DNA from: a virus
IMG/VR virus record: IMGVR_UViG_3300032516_000093
Span: 1 to 34,473 of that record
Reading direction: 5' to 3' (one strand)
DNA length: 34,473 bases
Part shown: piece after piece, positions 21,092 to 28,008 of the stretch
Layout: each line of letters starts with the position of its first letter
Position numbering within the stretch: the first letter of the stretch is position 1
Position numbers and translations under genes: made by a program
Notes under the pieces: generated by a model
Told to the model about the DNA's origin: nothing
Seen by the model: the letters and a program-made list of their open reading frames with translations, nothing else
The model's database searches: none

Positions 21092-21765
21092 TAAATATAT
21101 CCATTATTAACAAGTTTACCTGATCTAAATTCGTCGAGATTAAATTGGTTTCTAAGTTTAATTGGAATATACTGAGTTTCTAATTCCAAACTAACTGATA
21201 CATGTGTTGGAACCCATGTGAAACCTTTATAATTCGCTGCGGGTAAGGTAGTTCCGATATTTTCGGAATATATAGATTTTGTTCCGGTTGTATCCACTGC
21301 AACATAATCAATATTCGCAGCAAGTGTATAATCAAAACTTTTTATAATAACAGGAACATTATTAAATTGATACTCACCTAAGTAACTAAAAACTAATGTA
21401 GGCGGTGGTGTACCAGCTTTATTGTATGGATTAACACCAAAATAAGTTTTCGTAACGGACCGGAAGAAGTGGATAACCGCTAATAAATACAATGCTTCAT
21501 CGTTTGACTGTGCTGTAAATTCAGCTGTGATGCCTATTGGCTTTGGATAAGATCTAACATACGCATTGTAATTGTAATTTGAATGGATGAAGGGTGTTGG
21601 ATCGTACTCACTTACGGAACCTGTTGTAACCGATGGGGTATATGGAAAAAGAACACCATTTGTAGAATATAATGGATAGAGAAGATTATCTGTAGAATGA
21701 GGTCCTAGAATAGATTGTGCCTTGGCAATATCCTTTGGTTGTAAGCGTGCTCTTTGATCCGACAT
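21091..21765 (-). CDS. Tail-tube initiator/cap-like baseplate protein (gp48/gp54-like)
   Basis: First gene of the leftward structural operon, 224 residues from the chosen start. The C-terminal half has long amphipathic strands (VPVIIKSFDYTLAANIDYV, then WVPTHVSVSLELETQYIP), and a helix EALYLLAVIHFFRSV precedes them. This layout fits proteins that cap the hub and start tail-tube polymerisation (T4 gp48 and gp54), but I cannot choose between the two. I start at the ATG at 21765 (MSDQRARL), preceded by AGGAGA at suitable spacing. A longer frame to 21801 would start inside the region between the late promoter and this site. Confidence 0.6.
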   Translation of the reverse strand: MSDQRARLQPKDIAKAQSILGPHSTDNLLYPLYSTNGVLFPYTPSVTTGSVSEYDPTPFIHSNYNYNAYVRSYPKPIGITAEFTAQSNDEALYLLAVIHFFRSVTKTYFGVNPYNKAGTPPPTLVFSYLGEYQFNNVPVIIKSFDYTLAANIDYVAVDTTGTKSIYSENIGTTLPAANYKGFTWVPTHVSVSLELETQYIPIKLRNQFNLDEFRSGKLVNNGYI

Positions 21766-21785
21766 TAGAAGTTCTCCTATCTTCT

Positions 21786-21793
21786 TATTTATC
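21786..21793 (-). promoter_or_regulatory. Late promoter motif GATAAATA heading the baseplate operon
   Basis: Leftward GATAAATA ends 20 bases before the ATG at 21765, with the ribosome binding site between them. It is placed to start the main baseplate transcript, running toward position 1. Confidence 0.7.
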
Positions 21794-21827
21794 ATGACCA
21801 TAAAGTGGTACTTTTATACTGATACTG

Positions 21828-21857
21828 TTGACGAAATGCTTTAAGTGTGTTACACTT
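21828..21857 (+). promoter_or_regulatory. Sigma70-like promoter with palindrome over the -10 box, for gp55
   Basis: TTGACG (21828-21833) is followed after exactly 17 bases by TACACT (21851-21856), a good host-type promoter. The -10 box lies inside a perfect inverted repeat, AAGTGT-GTT-ACACTT (21843-21857), which could be a repressor site. No late motif precedes gp55, consistent with expression before late transcription. The divergent late promoter lies 34 bases to the left. Confidence 0.6.
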
Positions 21858-21884
21858 TACGAAACCCTAAAGGAGAAGACATTA

Positions 21885-22811
21885 ATGTCCCCAGACCTAA
21901 ACGAAGAAATGCTAATAGAAGACGACGAAGGTAATGTAGCACCCGAAATTGTTGTTATAGCACCCGTTAAAAAGATTAACTACCTAAACAATAAAGACAT
22001 GCTTAAGGAAATTCACCGTAGTAAGAATTCCTTCTGCGAATACATTAATCCAAAGTACAGCGACTATGATGTAATTGTTGAAAGTGTTGCTGAAATTTTT
22101 CTACCCGAAGTACAAGAAAAAGCAAAGATTGCTCGTGCAGCAAGAATCGCAGCCACAGCATATGAAGCCGCATTGCTTGCTAAGCCAAACGTTTCAAAGG
22201 CTGATAAGCCAAGACTTGCAGAATTTAAGATTAAACCAGACACACTTTCAGTTGATGACTTGGTATTTCGTGTTTTAGGATTTGATCATATTCCACTTGC
22301 GCCGGGCCGTAAGAAAAATCCTAAGAGTGAAGCTGATAGTTATATGAAGTTGAACTTCTACCCCTTCAAGCATTTTATTATTGATAATGGTGTCGAGAAA
22401 GAAGTTGGCCGATCACATTCAAAGAATGGTAAATTCAATCTTGAACGTGGCTCCATTACAAACAAGCTTGCTAAGATGTTCATCCTAATGGTAAACAAAT
22501 ATGCACAACGAGGCAATTGGCGAGGTTATACATACCTTGATGAAATGAAGGGACAGGCGTTATTGCAACTTGCACAGATGGGATTGCAATTTGATGAATA
22601 TAAATCTGACAATCCGTTCTCGTATTACACTGCTAGCGTTTCAAACAGCTTTACCCGTGTTCTTAACTTAGAAAAGAAGAATCAAGATCTTCGCGATGAC
22701 TTGTTAATTGATAGCGGTGCAAGCCCGAGCTTCTCACGCCAGTTAGCAGTAGAAGAAGAGATTCGTAGACTAAGAGAAGATGCACAGGATTCAGCAAAAG
22801 ATGAGCATTAA
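21885..22811 (+). CDS. gp55: Late-transcription sigma factor gp55
   Basis: gp55 is the phage sigma subunit that directs host RNA polymerase to late promoters. The diagnostic part is residues about 190-280, a sigma region 2-like helical block (YTYLDEMKGQALLQLAQMG, then NPFSYYTASVSNSFTRVLNL). The chosen ATG at 21885 (MSPDLNEE) follows AAAGGAGAAG at ideal spacing; an in-frame TTG at 21828 lies inside the promoter and is rejected. The protein has 308 residues against 185 in T4. The surplus is an acidic N-terminus and an Ala/Lys-rich helical stretch. It overlaps gp47 by 11 bases. Its target motif appears seven times in this window. Confidence 0.88.
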   Translation: MSPDLNEEMLIEDDEGNVAPEIVVIAPVKKINYLNNKDMLKEIHRSKNSFCEYINPKYSDYDVIVESVAEIFLPEVQEKAKIARAARIAATAYEAALLAKPNVSKADKPRLAEFKIKPDTLSVDDLVFRVLGFDHIPLAPGRKKNPKSEADSYMKLNFYPFKHFIIDNGVEKEVGRSHSKNGKFNLERGSITNKLAKMFILMVNKYAQRGNWRGYTYLDEMKGQALLQLAQMGLQFDEYKSDNPFSYYTASVSNSFTRVLNLEKKNQDLRDDLLIDSGASPSFSRQLAVEEEIRRLREDAQDSAKDEH

Positions 22812-23817
22812 TTTATTTGATAAATGTGTAGTCTTTACAGATATTCATTTCGGTTTACGTCATAATTCAAAAGAACATAATCAGGATTGCTTAGATTTTC
22901 TTGATTGGTTAATAAAGGAAGCACGTAAGTATGGCGCCGAAACCTGTATCTTTATGGGTGATTGGCACCACCATAGGTCAAATATTAATATTTTGACCCT
23001 TGATTACACTATGCAAGCGTTAAGGAAACTTAACGCTGCTTTTAAAACAAGCTACATCATGGTAGGAAATCACGATCTCTTCTATAGAGAAAAGCGTGAC
23101 ATACATTCTATGGTTGTAGGTAGTGAGTTTCCTAATATTGTATTAGTTGATGCTCCTATAGTTAAGGGTGATGTTGCTCTAATTCCGTGGCTAATTGAAG
23201 ATGAGTGGAAAGAATATACTTCCATAAAATCAAAATATCTATTTGGGCATTTGGAACTACCCGGCTTCAAAATGAATGCCATGATAGAGATGCCCGATCA
23301 TGGGACACTTAATGCCACACATTTTGAGCAACAGGAATATGTCTTCTCTGGACACTTTCATAAACGTCAGACAAAGGGTAAAGTTAATTATGTTGGCAAT
23401 CCCTTTGGACATAATTATTCAGACGTGTGGGACTTTGAACGCGGTGGGATGTTCTTAGAGTGGGATAAGGAGCCTGTGTTTTTAGATTACACAGATGGGC
23501 CACGATTTATTAGTATCAACCTTACTGCACTTTTAGAAAATCCAGACATTTATCTAAAACCAAAGACATATCTTCAAGTGATATTAGATGCTGATATCAC
23601 ATATGAAGAAGCTAGTTTCTTAAGAGAAACTTTCTTATCTCAGTATAATGTTCGAGAATTCAAACTTGTTAAGAATCAAGATGATGAGTTATCAAAAGAT
23701 TATGCTGGAGATATAACATTCAAGACGGTCGATCAGATAGTCATTGAACAATTAACTAATATCGAAAGTGATTCCTTTGAGACAAAATTGCTTGTCGAAA
23801 TTTACAATGGGCTCTAA
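22801..23817 (+). CDS. gp47: Recombination nuclease subunit gp47 (Mre11/SbcD-like)
   Basis: This is a calcineurin-type metallophosphoesterase that forms the nuclease of the gp46/gp47 complex, which resects DNA ends for recombination-dependent replication. All metal-binding motifs are present: D14-x-H16 (FTDIHFG), GD54, GNHD at residues 89-92 and GHFH at 184-187. Starting at the ATG at 22801 gives 338 residues, essentially the T4 length (339). An upstream in-frame ATG at 22780 would add residues with no family support. The start lies inside the end of gp55, and gp46 begins 3 bases after the stop, so the three genes form one transcription unit. Confidence 0.95.
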   Translation: MSINLFDKCVVFTDIHFGLRHNSKEHNQDCLDFLDWLIKEARKYGAETCIFMGDWHHHRSNINILTLDYTMQALRKLNAAFKTSYIMVGNHDLFYREKRDIHSMVVGSEFPNIVLVDAPIVKGDVALIPWLIEDEWKEYTSIKSKYLFGHLELPGFKMNAMIEMPDHGTLNATHFEQQEYVFSGHFHKRQTKGKVNYVGNPFGHNYSDVWDFERGGMFLEWDKEPVFLDYTDGPRFISINLTALLENPDIYLKPKTYLQVILDADITYEEASFLRETFLSQYNVREFKLVKNQDDELSKDYAGDITFKTVDQIVIEQLTNIESDSFETKLLVEIYNGL

Positions 23818-23820
23818 TAC

Positions 23821-25596
23821 ATGTTGAATCTAAACGGATTAACAATAAAAAATTTCATGAGTATTGGAAATGTTACTCAGTCAATAAATTTTAGTAGCAA
23901 CGATCTGGTTCTTGTCTTGGGTGAAAATCTCGACCTTGGCGGAAATGATAATAGAAACGGTGTAGGTAAGTCTACTATTGTAAATGCACTTAGCTATGCT
24001 CTCTTTGGGTCTGCTCTAACAAACATTAAGAAAGATAACCTAATCAACAAAACCAACATGAAAAATATGTTGGTCACATTAACCTTTGAGGTTAACGGAA
24101 TTGATTATACTATTGAACGTGGTCGCAAGCCGGGCATTTTTAAGTTCATTAAAGATGGGGTTGAAAAGGATACAGGAGAAGACGAATCACAAGGCGAAGG
24201 GCGTTTTACGCAACTTGAGATTGAACGTATTATAGGCATTTCACATGATATGTTTAAGCACGTGGTTGCATTAAACACCTATGTTGAACCATTTCTTGCA
24301 TTACGCACAAACGATCAACGGGCTATTATAGAACAACTGCTTGGAATAACCAAGCTTTCAGAAAAGGCAGATAAGCTTAAAGAAGAATCTAAGGTTACAA
24401 GAGATGAGATCAAGGAAGAAGAGTTCCGCATATCGGCCGCAACAGAAGCAAATAAGAGAATTGAAGCGAATATTTCGACATTGGAAACAAAGTCGTCGAC
24501 GTGGGATCGCACGCGGAAACAAAAAATAGAAAAACTCCAGAAGTCTATTATGGAACTTCTCAACGTAGACATTGATTCTGAAATTGCATTACATAAGTCT
24601 AAGAAAGAAATTGAAGACTTGACGGCTGAATATAGATCTCTGGCAAAAGAACTTAGTGGCTTAGATAAAGAAGTTACCGAGATTACAAGAATAAAGATAC
24701 GTTTAGAGAAAAACCTAAATAGTTATTCTGCAGATATTTGTCCTAAATGTAATCAACTAATGGATGCAGAGACACATAAAAAACTGCACGACGAGGATCT
24801 TATAGATCACACTGATGCACTTAAGAGATTGACTGAAAAATCGTCAAAACGAGACGAGGTTAAAACTCTCACCGAATCTGTAGCATCTATTATTCCGGCA
24901 TTGCCTACAACATATTATGATACAATTGATGAGGCATACAATCATAAATCAACGTTGGATACATTAGGCAACAATCTAAGTATCGAATTAGAATCTTCAA
25001 ATCCGTTTGTAGATCAGATTGAGGCTTTGCGTAAAGATGGCTTACAAGAAATTGATTTTATTAAATTAAATACATTGGTGAAATTGCGTGATCATCAGGA
25101 GTTCTTAAATAAACTCCTAACTAATAAAGATAGCTTCATCCGCAAGAAAATTATTGATCAAAACTTAGCATTCCTAAATCACAGGCTTGCTCATTATCTC
25201 GCTGACATTGGATTGCCCCATTCTGTTAAATTTAAAAGCGACCTCGAAGTAGAAATTCAGATGTATGGAAAAGAATTCGACTTTGATAATCTTTCGCGTG
25301 GAGAAAGAACAAGGCTTATTTTATCATTGAGCTGGAGCTTCAGAGATGTCTTTGAGAGCATGAACGACAAGATTAATTTATTGTTCGTGGATGAATTATT
25401 AGATCAGGGATTAGATACAGCAGGAGTTGAAGCTTCGCTAGCTATATTAAAGAAGATGGGTCGCGAGAATAAGAGAAACATTTTCCTGATTAGTCACAGA
25501 GAGGAACTTACCGGAAGAGTATCTGATGTATTAAAGGTGATCAAGGAAGGTGGATTTACCTCAATCGAGAGCAATGATGCTCTTGCAATTCAATAG
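23821..25596 (+). CDS. gp46: Recombination ATPase gp46 (Rad50/SbcC-like)
   Basis: This is the SMC-like ATPase partner of gp47. Walker A is NGVGKST near residues 46-52. The long coiled-coil arms are interrupted by a zinc hook CPKC at residues 307-310. The ABC signature is LSRGERTRL near residue 491, and Walker B is LLFVDE with D524. An ISHREEL segment supplies the switch histidine region. Its 591 residues compare with 560 in T4. All catalytic elements are intact, so the complex should be active. The start is 3 bases after the gp47 stop. Confidence 0.96.
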   Translation: MLNLNGLTIKNFMSIGNVTQSINFSSNDLVLVLGENLDLGGNDNRNGVGKSTIVNALSYALFGSALTNIKKDNLINKTNMKNMLVTLTFEVNGIDYTIERGRKPGIFKFIKDGVEKDTGEDESQGEGRFTQLEIERIIGISHDMFKHVVALNTYVEPFLALRTNDQRAIIEQLLGITKLSEKADKLKEESKVTRDEIKEEEFRISAATEANKRIEANISTLETKSSTWDRTRKQKIEKLQKSIMELLNVDIDSEIALHKSKKEIEDLTAEYRSLAKELSGLDKEVTEITRIKIRLEKNLNSYSADICPKCNQLMDAETHKKLHDEDLIDHTDALKRLTEKSSKRDEVKTLTESVASIIPALPTTYYDTIDEAYNHKSTLDTLGNNLSIELESSNPFVDQIEALRKDGLQEIDFIKLNTLVKLRDHQEFLNKLLTNKDSFIRKKIIDQNLAFLNHRLAHYLADIGLPHSVKFKSDLEVEIQMYGKEFDFDNLSRGERTRLILSLSWSFRDVFESMNDKINLLFVDELLDQGLDTAGVEASLAILKKMGRENKRNIFLISHREELTGRVSDVLKVIKEGGFTSIESNDALAIQ

Positions 25597-25618
25597 GACA
25601 TCTAGTTATAATAGAACT
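25589..25618 (+). promoter_or_regulatory. Possible sigma70-like promoter after gp46
   Basis: TTGCAA near the end of gp46 is followed after 18 bases by a perfect TATAAT in the 45-base gap. The -35 box is weak (4 of 6). It could drive the nuclease-like gene separately from gp46. Confidence 0.35.
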
Positions 25619-25641
25619 TCAATAACAACAAAAAGGGTTTT

Positions 25642-26430
25642 ATGTTTACAGAAGAGGATATGAGTGCGCTATATCAATTCATGATGTGGGATGATGAAAA
25701 GTTTATAAACCTAACCGAAGGTCCACGACACCGACAGCTAATATTATCTATATTGTCGGATAAAAAGTCAAATGTTTTAATTCGAGAAGCTCTTATTGCA
25801 AGGAAACTTGGGTTAGTTCACAACACCAAAATGCATAGTACAACAAACGGTATTACTAGCTTTGATGCAACGCATCCAATAACTACCAGATGCTATGAAA
25901 TAAAGGCCGAGCAATATACAACAAACAATCAGGACAGAAAAACTCAATCAGGACAGATTACAGGAACTGGTGTTTTTTCTACAATAGATGACGAGGCAAG
26001 CTTTATAAAGTTAAGAGATGCCAGTCCGATGATTGCTCATGGAATGTTTTATGATGGTAGAATGCTTGGACTGGTCACATTTGAACTTATTGATTGCCCT
26101 GCCATAGATAGAATAGAAAAATACTTTAGGGGTTCTACAAAAACTGCACCTAGATATTCTTATCAGGACTGGATTAATTCACCATCATTGAAGATAGAAT
26201 ATATCTCTGATAAATGGCCAGATAATATTTCTAGAAAATATAAGAAAGAATTAACTACTAAATTGTTAATGCAACAGATTCTTGAGAATACCTCTTTACT
26301 AACTCTCGATTCTGTTCAACCAACCAAAATTGATCCCACTCAACAAACATCCATCCCTTATATTGAAGTGAGCGATCTGCAACAAAACCTAGATTTTGAG
26401 GAAACACAACCCATTGCCCTTTCCGACTAA
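25642..26430 (+). CDS. Putative PD-(D/E)XK nuclease-like protein
   Basis: 262 residues, family not recognised. Residues about 73-93 contain SFDATHPITTRCYEIKAEQY. A D followed by E-I-K on a predicted strand is the usual layout of a PD-(D/E)XK catalytic centre, and an upstream helix (REALIARKLGL) fits the fold. The rest is mixed, with a polar Gln/Thr/Asp-rich tail after residue 205. The ribosome binding site is AAGGG before the ATG. It lies just after gp46, which suggests a role in recombination or DNA cleavage; a restriction-like enzyme is also possible. Its last 173 bases overlap the opposite-strand nuclease gene. The functional call is inference from a short motif. Confidence 0.5.
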   Translation: MFTEEDMSALYQFMMWDDEKFINLTEGPRHRQLILSILSDKKSNVLIREALIARKLGLVHNTKMHSTTNGITSFDATHPITTRCYEIKAEQYTTNNQDRKTQSGQITGTGVFSTIDDEASFIKLRDASPMIAHGMFYDGRMLGLVTFELIDCPAIDRIEKYFRGSTKTAPRYSYQDWINSPSLKIEYISDKWPDNISRKYKKELTTKLLMQQILENTSLLTLDSVQPTKIDPTQQTSIPYIEVSDLQQNLDFEETQPIALSD

Positions 26431-26776
26431 TCTTAATCAATATTAGATTTAAATCACCCTCATCCTCGACATCCTTTTGCTGTGCAATCCAGGAGTCGAG
26501 GATTTTCACATCCGCATACCAAAGTTGATGGAATGGAAAATCTGCATAGCTCTTACATTCTAAATTGAAGTGAGTCCACTCTTGCGGTGGATGAATGTCA
26601 CCCTTTTTACTAGCAAGTTGCCCGGCATCTAACGATGATTTTCGATGAGTGTTTTTACCGCCCACAAATGCTCCACTGCTTGGCACTCTTAAGAACGTAG
26701 ACCCATAGGTTTCAGTTAGAAATTTTGCTACTTCTAATTCCCAACTATTTCCTTTAGCTTTTGATTTTGATGGCAT
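26258..26776 (-). CDS. Holliday-junction-resolvase-like PD-(D/E)XK nuclease
   Basis: 172 residues. The N-terminus has KAKGNSWELEVAKFL, the basic-plus-Glu helix seen in archaeal Hjc-type and related resolvases. Then come GDIHPP and FNLECKSY, giving D...E-x-K catalytic residues (ECK). A Trp-rich C-terminus (GWMFVEWDQFW) follows. T4 itself uses the unrelated endonuclease VII (gp49); none is seen here, so this protein could do that job, but gp49 may lie outside the window. The start is supported by GGGGATAT upstream and by a late motif 18 bases before the ATG. The last 57 codons are antisense to the neighbouring nuclease-like gene. Confidence 0.65.
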   Translation of the reverse strand: MPSKSKAKGNSWELEVAKFLTETYGSTFLRVPSSGAFVGGKNTHRKSSLDAGQLASKKGDIHPPQEWTHFNLECKSYADFPFHQLWYADVKILDSWIAQQKDVEDEGDLNLILIKISRKGQWVVFPQNLGFVADRSLQYKGWMFVEWDQFWLVEQNRELVKRYSQESVALTI

Positions 26777-26794
26777 TATATCCCCAGTTTATAC

Positions 26795-26802
26795 TATTTA
26801 TC
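26795..26802 (-). promoter_or_regulatory. Late promoter motif GATAAATA for the resolvase-like gene
   Basis: Leftward GATAAATA lies 18 bases before the ATG at 26776. It is back to back with the rightward late motif of the endolysin, only 6 bases away. Confidence 0.65.
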
Positions 26803-26808
26803 CAGAAT

Positions 26809-26816
26809 TATAAATA
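26809..26816 (+). promoter_or_regulatory. Late promoter TATAAATA for the endolysin
   Basis: An exact match to the T4 late consensus TATAAATA, 20 bases before the endolysin ATG with AAGGAG in between. It is the strongest late motif in the window. Confidence 0.75.
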
Positions 26817-26836
26817 GTTAAAATAAAGGAGATATT

Positions 26837-27418
26837 ATGTATTCACAGGCATACGAAGCAGCGGTTGATCACGCAATGTTATATGAAGTAGGCGGGTTCT
26901 GGAAACTTACTCCGGAAGTAGAAGCAGGGCTAATTGATACCGCTGCCCAAAGAAAGGCAGTTGGCTATGTCGATGATCCTTTAGACCGTGGCGGAGAAAC
27001 AAAATTTGGTGTTGCATTCAATGCTAATCCAGACTTAGACATTACAAACTTAACATGGGCACAAGCAAAGGCCGTTTACTATGATAGATACTGGGTTACC
27101 GGTGCGTGTGAAAAATTGTCCGGCCGGGTTGCAGTTTTACATTTTGACGGATGTGTGAATCATGGTGTTGGCAGGGCAAAGAAATTCCTCCAAACATCTG
27201 TTGGTGCAGTCGCTGATGGTATCGTTGGGGTAGCTACGTTAACAGCAGTAAATTCAAAAGATCCTATTGAAATATGCAATAAAATATGTGATCTAAGGGA
27301 ACAATTTTACAGAGACATTGTAACAAACAAACCAAATCAGGCACGTTTTCTAAATGGTTGGCTACGTAGAATTGATGAAATGCGAGCCTTTGTCACCGAC
27401 CTAAACAGGCAATTTTAA
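26837..27418 (+). CDS. Endolysin, GH108 family N-acetylmuramidase
   Basis: The enzyme cleaves the peptidoglycan backbone at lysis. Residues 51-58 are RGGETKFG, the GH108 active-site signature with catalytic E54. The conserved LTWAQAKAVYYDRYW and the HFDGCVNHGVGRAKKFLQ block follow. The C-terminal ~90 residues (VGAVADGIVGVATLTAVN) match the peptidoglycan-binding part that usually completes these proteins. About 20 extra residues precede the signature compared with typical members. There is no signal peptide or membrane anchor, so release would need a holin, which is not seen here. The 193-residue length and the ending are normal for the family, so I take the stop as genuine. The ribosome binding site is AAGGAG. 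Confidence 0.93.
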   Translation: MYSQAYEAAVDHAMLYEVGGFWKLTPEVEAGLIDTAAQRKAVGYVDDPLDRGGETKFGVAFNANPDLDITNLTWAQAKAVYYDRYWVTGACEKLSGRVAVLHFDGCVNHGVGRAKKFLQTSVGAVADGIVGVATLTAVNSKDPIEICNKICDLREQFYRDIVTNKPNQARFLNGWLRRIDEMRAFVTDLNRQF

Positions 27419-27772
27419 CCTATATCAAAATTGTGAATCATAAGTGTGTAGAGAGGCTAAAATAGCTTAACGATGTGAATCGTTCAAGCAAATTTTTCCA
27501 ACTAAAGCACACTTTTAATAAACACAATACAGGGTTAGCGAGCCTAGTTAATTTTTCGCTGGCGTGTCTTTCGGAATGGAGAGCAACAGCCAATGTCCAT
27601 TGAGTGTGCAATGGCAGGAACATAAGAAAACGACCATTGTCGTTAGTAAGATGATCTAAAAGTTTGCAGCAAGTATGTGAAAACAGGGTATGGCTTGCTG
27701 GTCGCGTAATTAGCCACTGAAGAATAATTACAAATGCGGCGAGGACGAAAGTCCCCCTTCCGAAACGCTTAA
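27409..27772 (+). ncRNA. Candidate structured non-coding RNA of unknown class
   Basis: This stretch has stops in all frames but an unusual density of hairpins. Paired arms: 27410-27416 with 27427-27433; 27442-27448 with 27508-27514, enclosing 27465-27474 with 27479-27489 (GUGA loop, one bulged C); 27534-27541 with 27556-27563 (two G-U pairs); 27597-27602 with 27609-27614; 27629-27634 with 27639-27644; 27667-27673 with 27694-27700; 27706-27712 with 27725-27731; 27743-27746 with 27751-27754 (GAAA loop). GGCTA at 27455-27459 could also pair with TAGCC at 27711-27715 in the loop of another hairpin. I could not match it to tRNA, tmRNA, RNase P RNA or a recognisable group I or II intron core. The class and exact ends are unknown. 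The strand is assumed from the neighbouring late genes. Confidence 0.5.
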
Positions 27773-27946
27773 TCGCGTGTAGTTGATATAATCAATCCAA
27801 CACTACAAGAATATTTCGGTTCAGAGTCTGGTGATGCTGTCAAGTATTTCCTATCCAAAGGTTTTGGATACCCTTGGTCTGACTCCGCTGTCAAATTAAT
27901 CAATCACTATTTAATTACTATAGAAGAGCGAAGCGATGTGGTCTGA
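27773..27946 (+). pseudogene. Start-less 57-codon protein-like segment (3' exon or gene remnant)
   Basis: The frame opens after TAA at 27770-27772 and runs to TGA at 27944-27946 with 57 codons and no ATG, GTG or TTG. The translation looks like real protein: NPTLQEYFGSESGDAVKYF, then GFGYPWSDSAVKLINHYL, with alternating hydrophobic residues and aromatic content unlike the flanking RNA. It could be a downstream exon joined to a coding sequence upstream, the remnant of a gene whose 5' part was lost, or chance. I do not recognise the family. Confidence 0.4.
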
Positions 27947-28008
27947 ACGAAAGACGAAGCGGAGTTTACGAAGCGAGTGTTTCGTGAATGACCCGGTCTG
28001 AAAGACCG
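27929..28008. repeat. CGAAGCG repeats and GGTCTGAA-type hairpins at converging gene ends
   Basis: CGAAGCG occurs at 27929-27935, 27955-27961 and 27969-27975. Two related hairpins lie among them: GTCT/AGAC at 27941-27955, and a perfect CGGTCT-GAA-AGACCG at 27994-28008. The second is inside the 3' end of the minus-strand gene. No T-run follows, so this is not a classic terminator. A role in RNA processing or bidirectional termination is possible but unproven. Confidence 0.45.

Noticed and set aside
21765-21801. Longer start for the tail-tube initiator-like gene at 21801
   Set aside because: The extension covers the late promoter and ribosome binding site; the ATG at 21765 has AGGAGA at proper spacing.
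21828-21884. TTG start for gp55 at 21828
   Set aside because: The TTG is the first codon of the -35 box; the ATG at 21885 has a strong AAAGGAGAAG site.
27410-27433. CAATTTT...AAAATTG hairpin just after the endolysin stop as a terminator
   Set aside because: The stem is A/T only apart from one pair and has no T-run after it; it is better treated as part of the RNA candidate.
27741-27754. GAGGACGAAAGTCC resembles the RNase P RNA core GAGGAAAGTCC
   Set aside because: Two extra bases interrupt the core and the remaining conserved RNase P elements are absent; coding-like sequence follows too soon.
27715-27754. CTGAAGA followed by GAAA, as in a hammerhead ribozyme
   Set aside because: There is no hairpin between the two boxes and the first box lies in the loop of another stable stem.
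27834-27893. Short ATG frame of 19 codons inside the start-less segment
   Set aside because: Too short, without a ribosome binding site, and in a different frame from the protein-like 57 codons.
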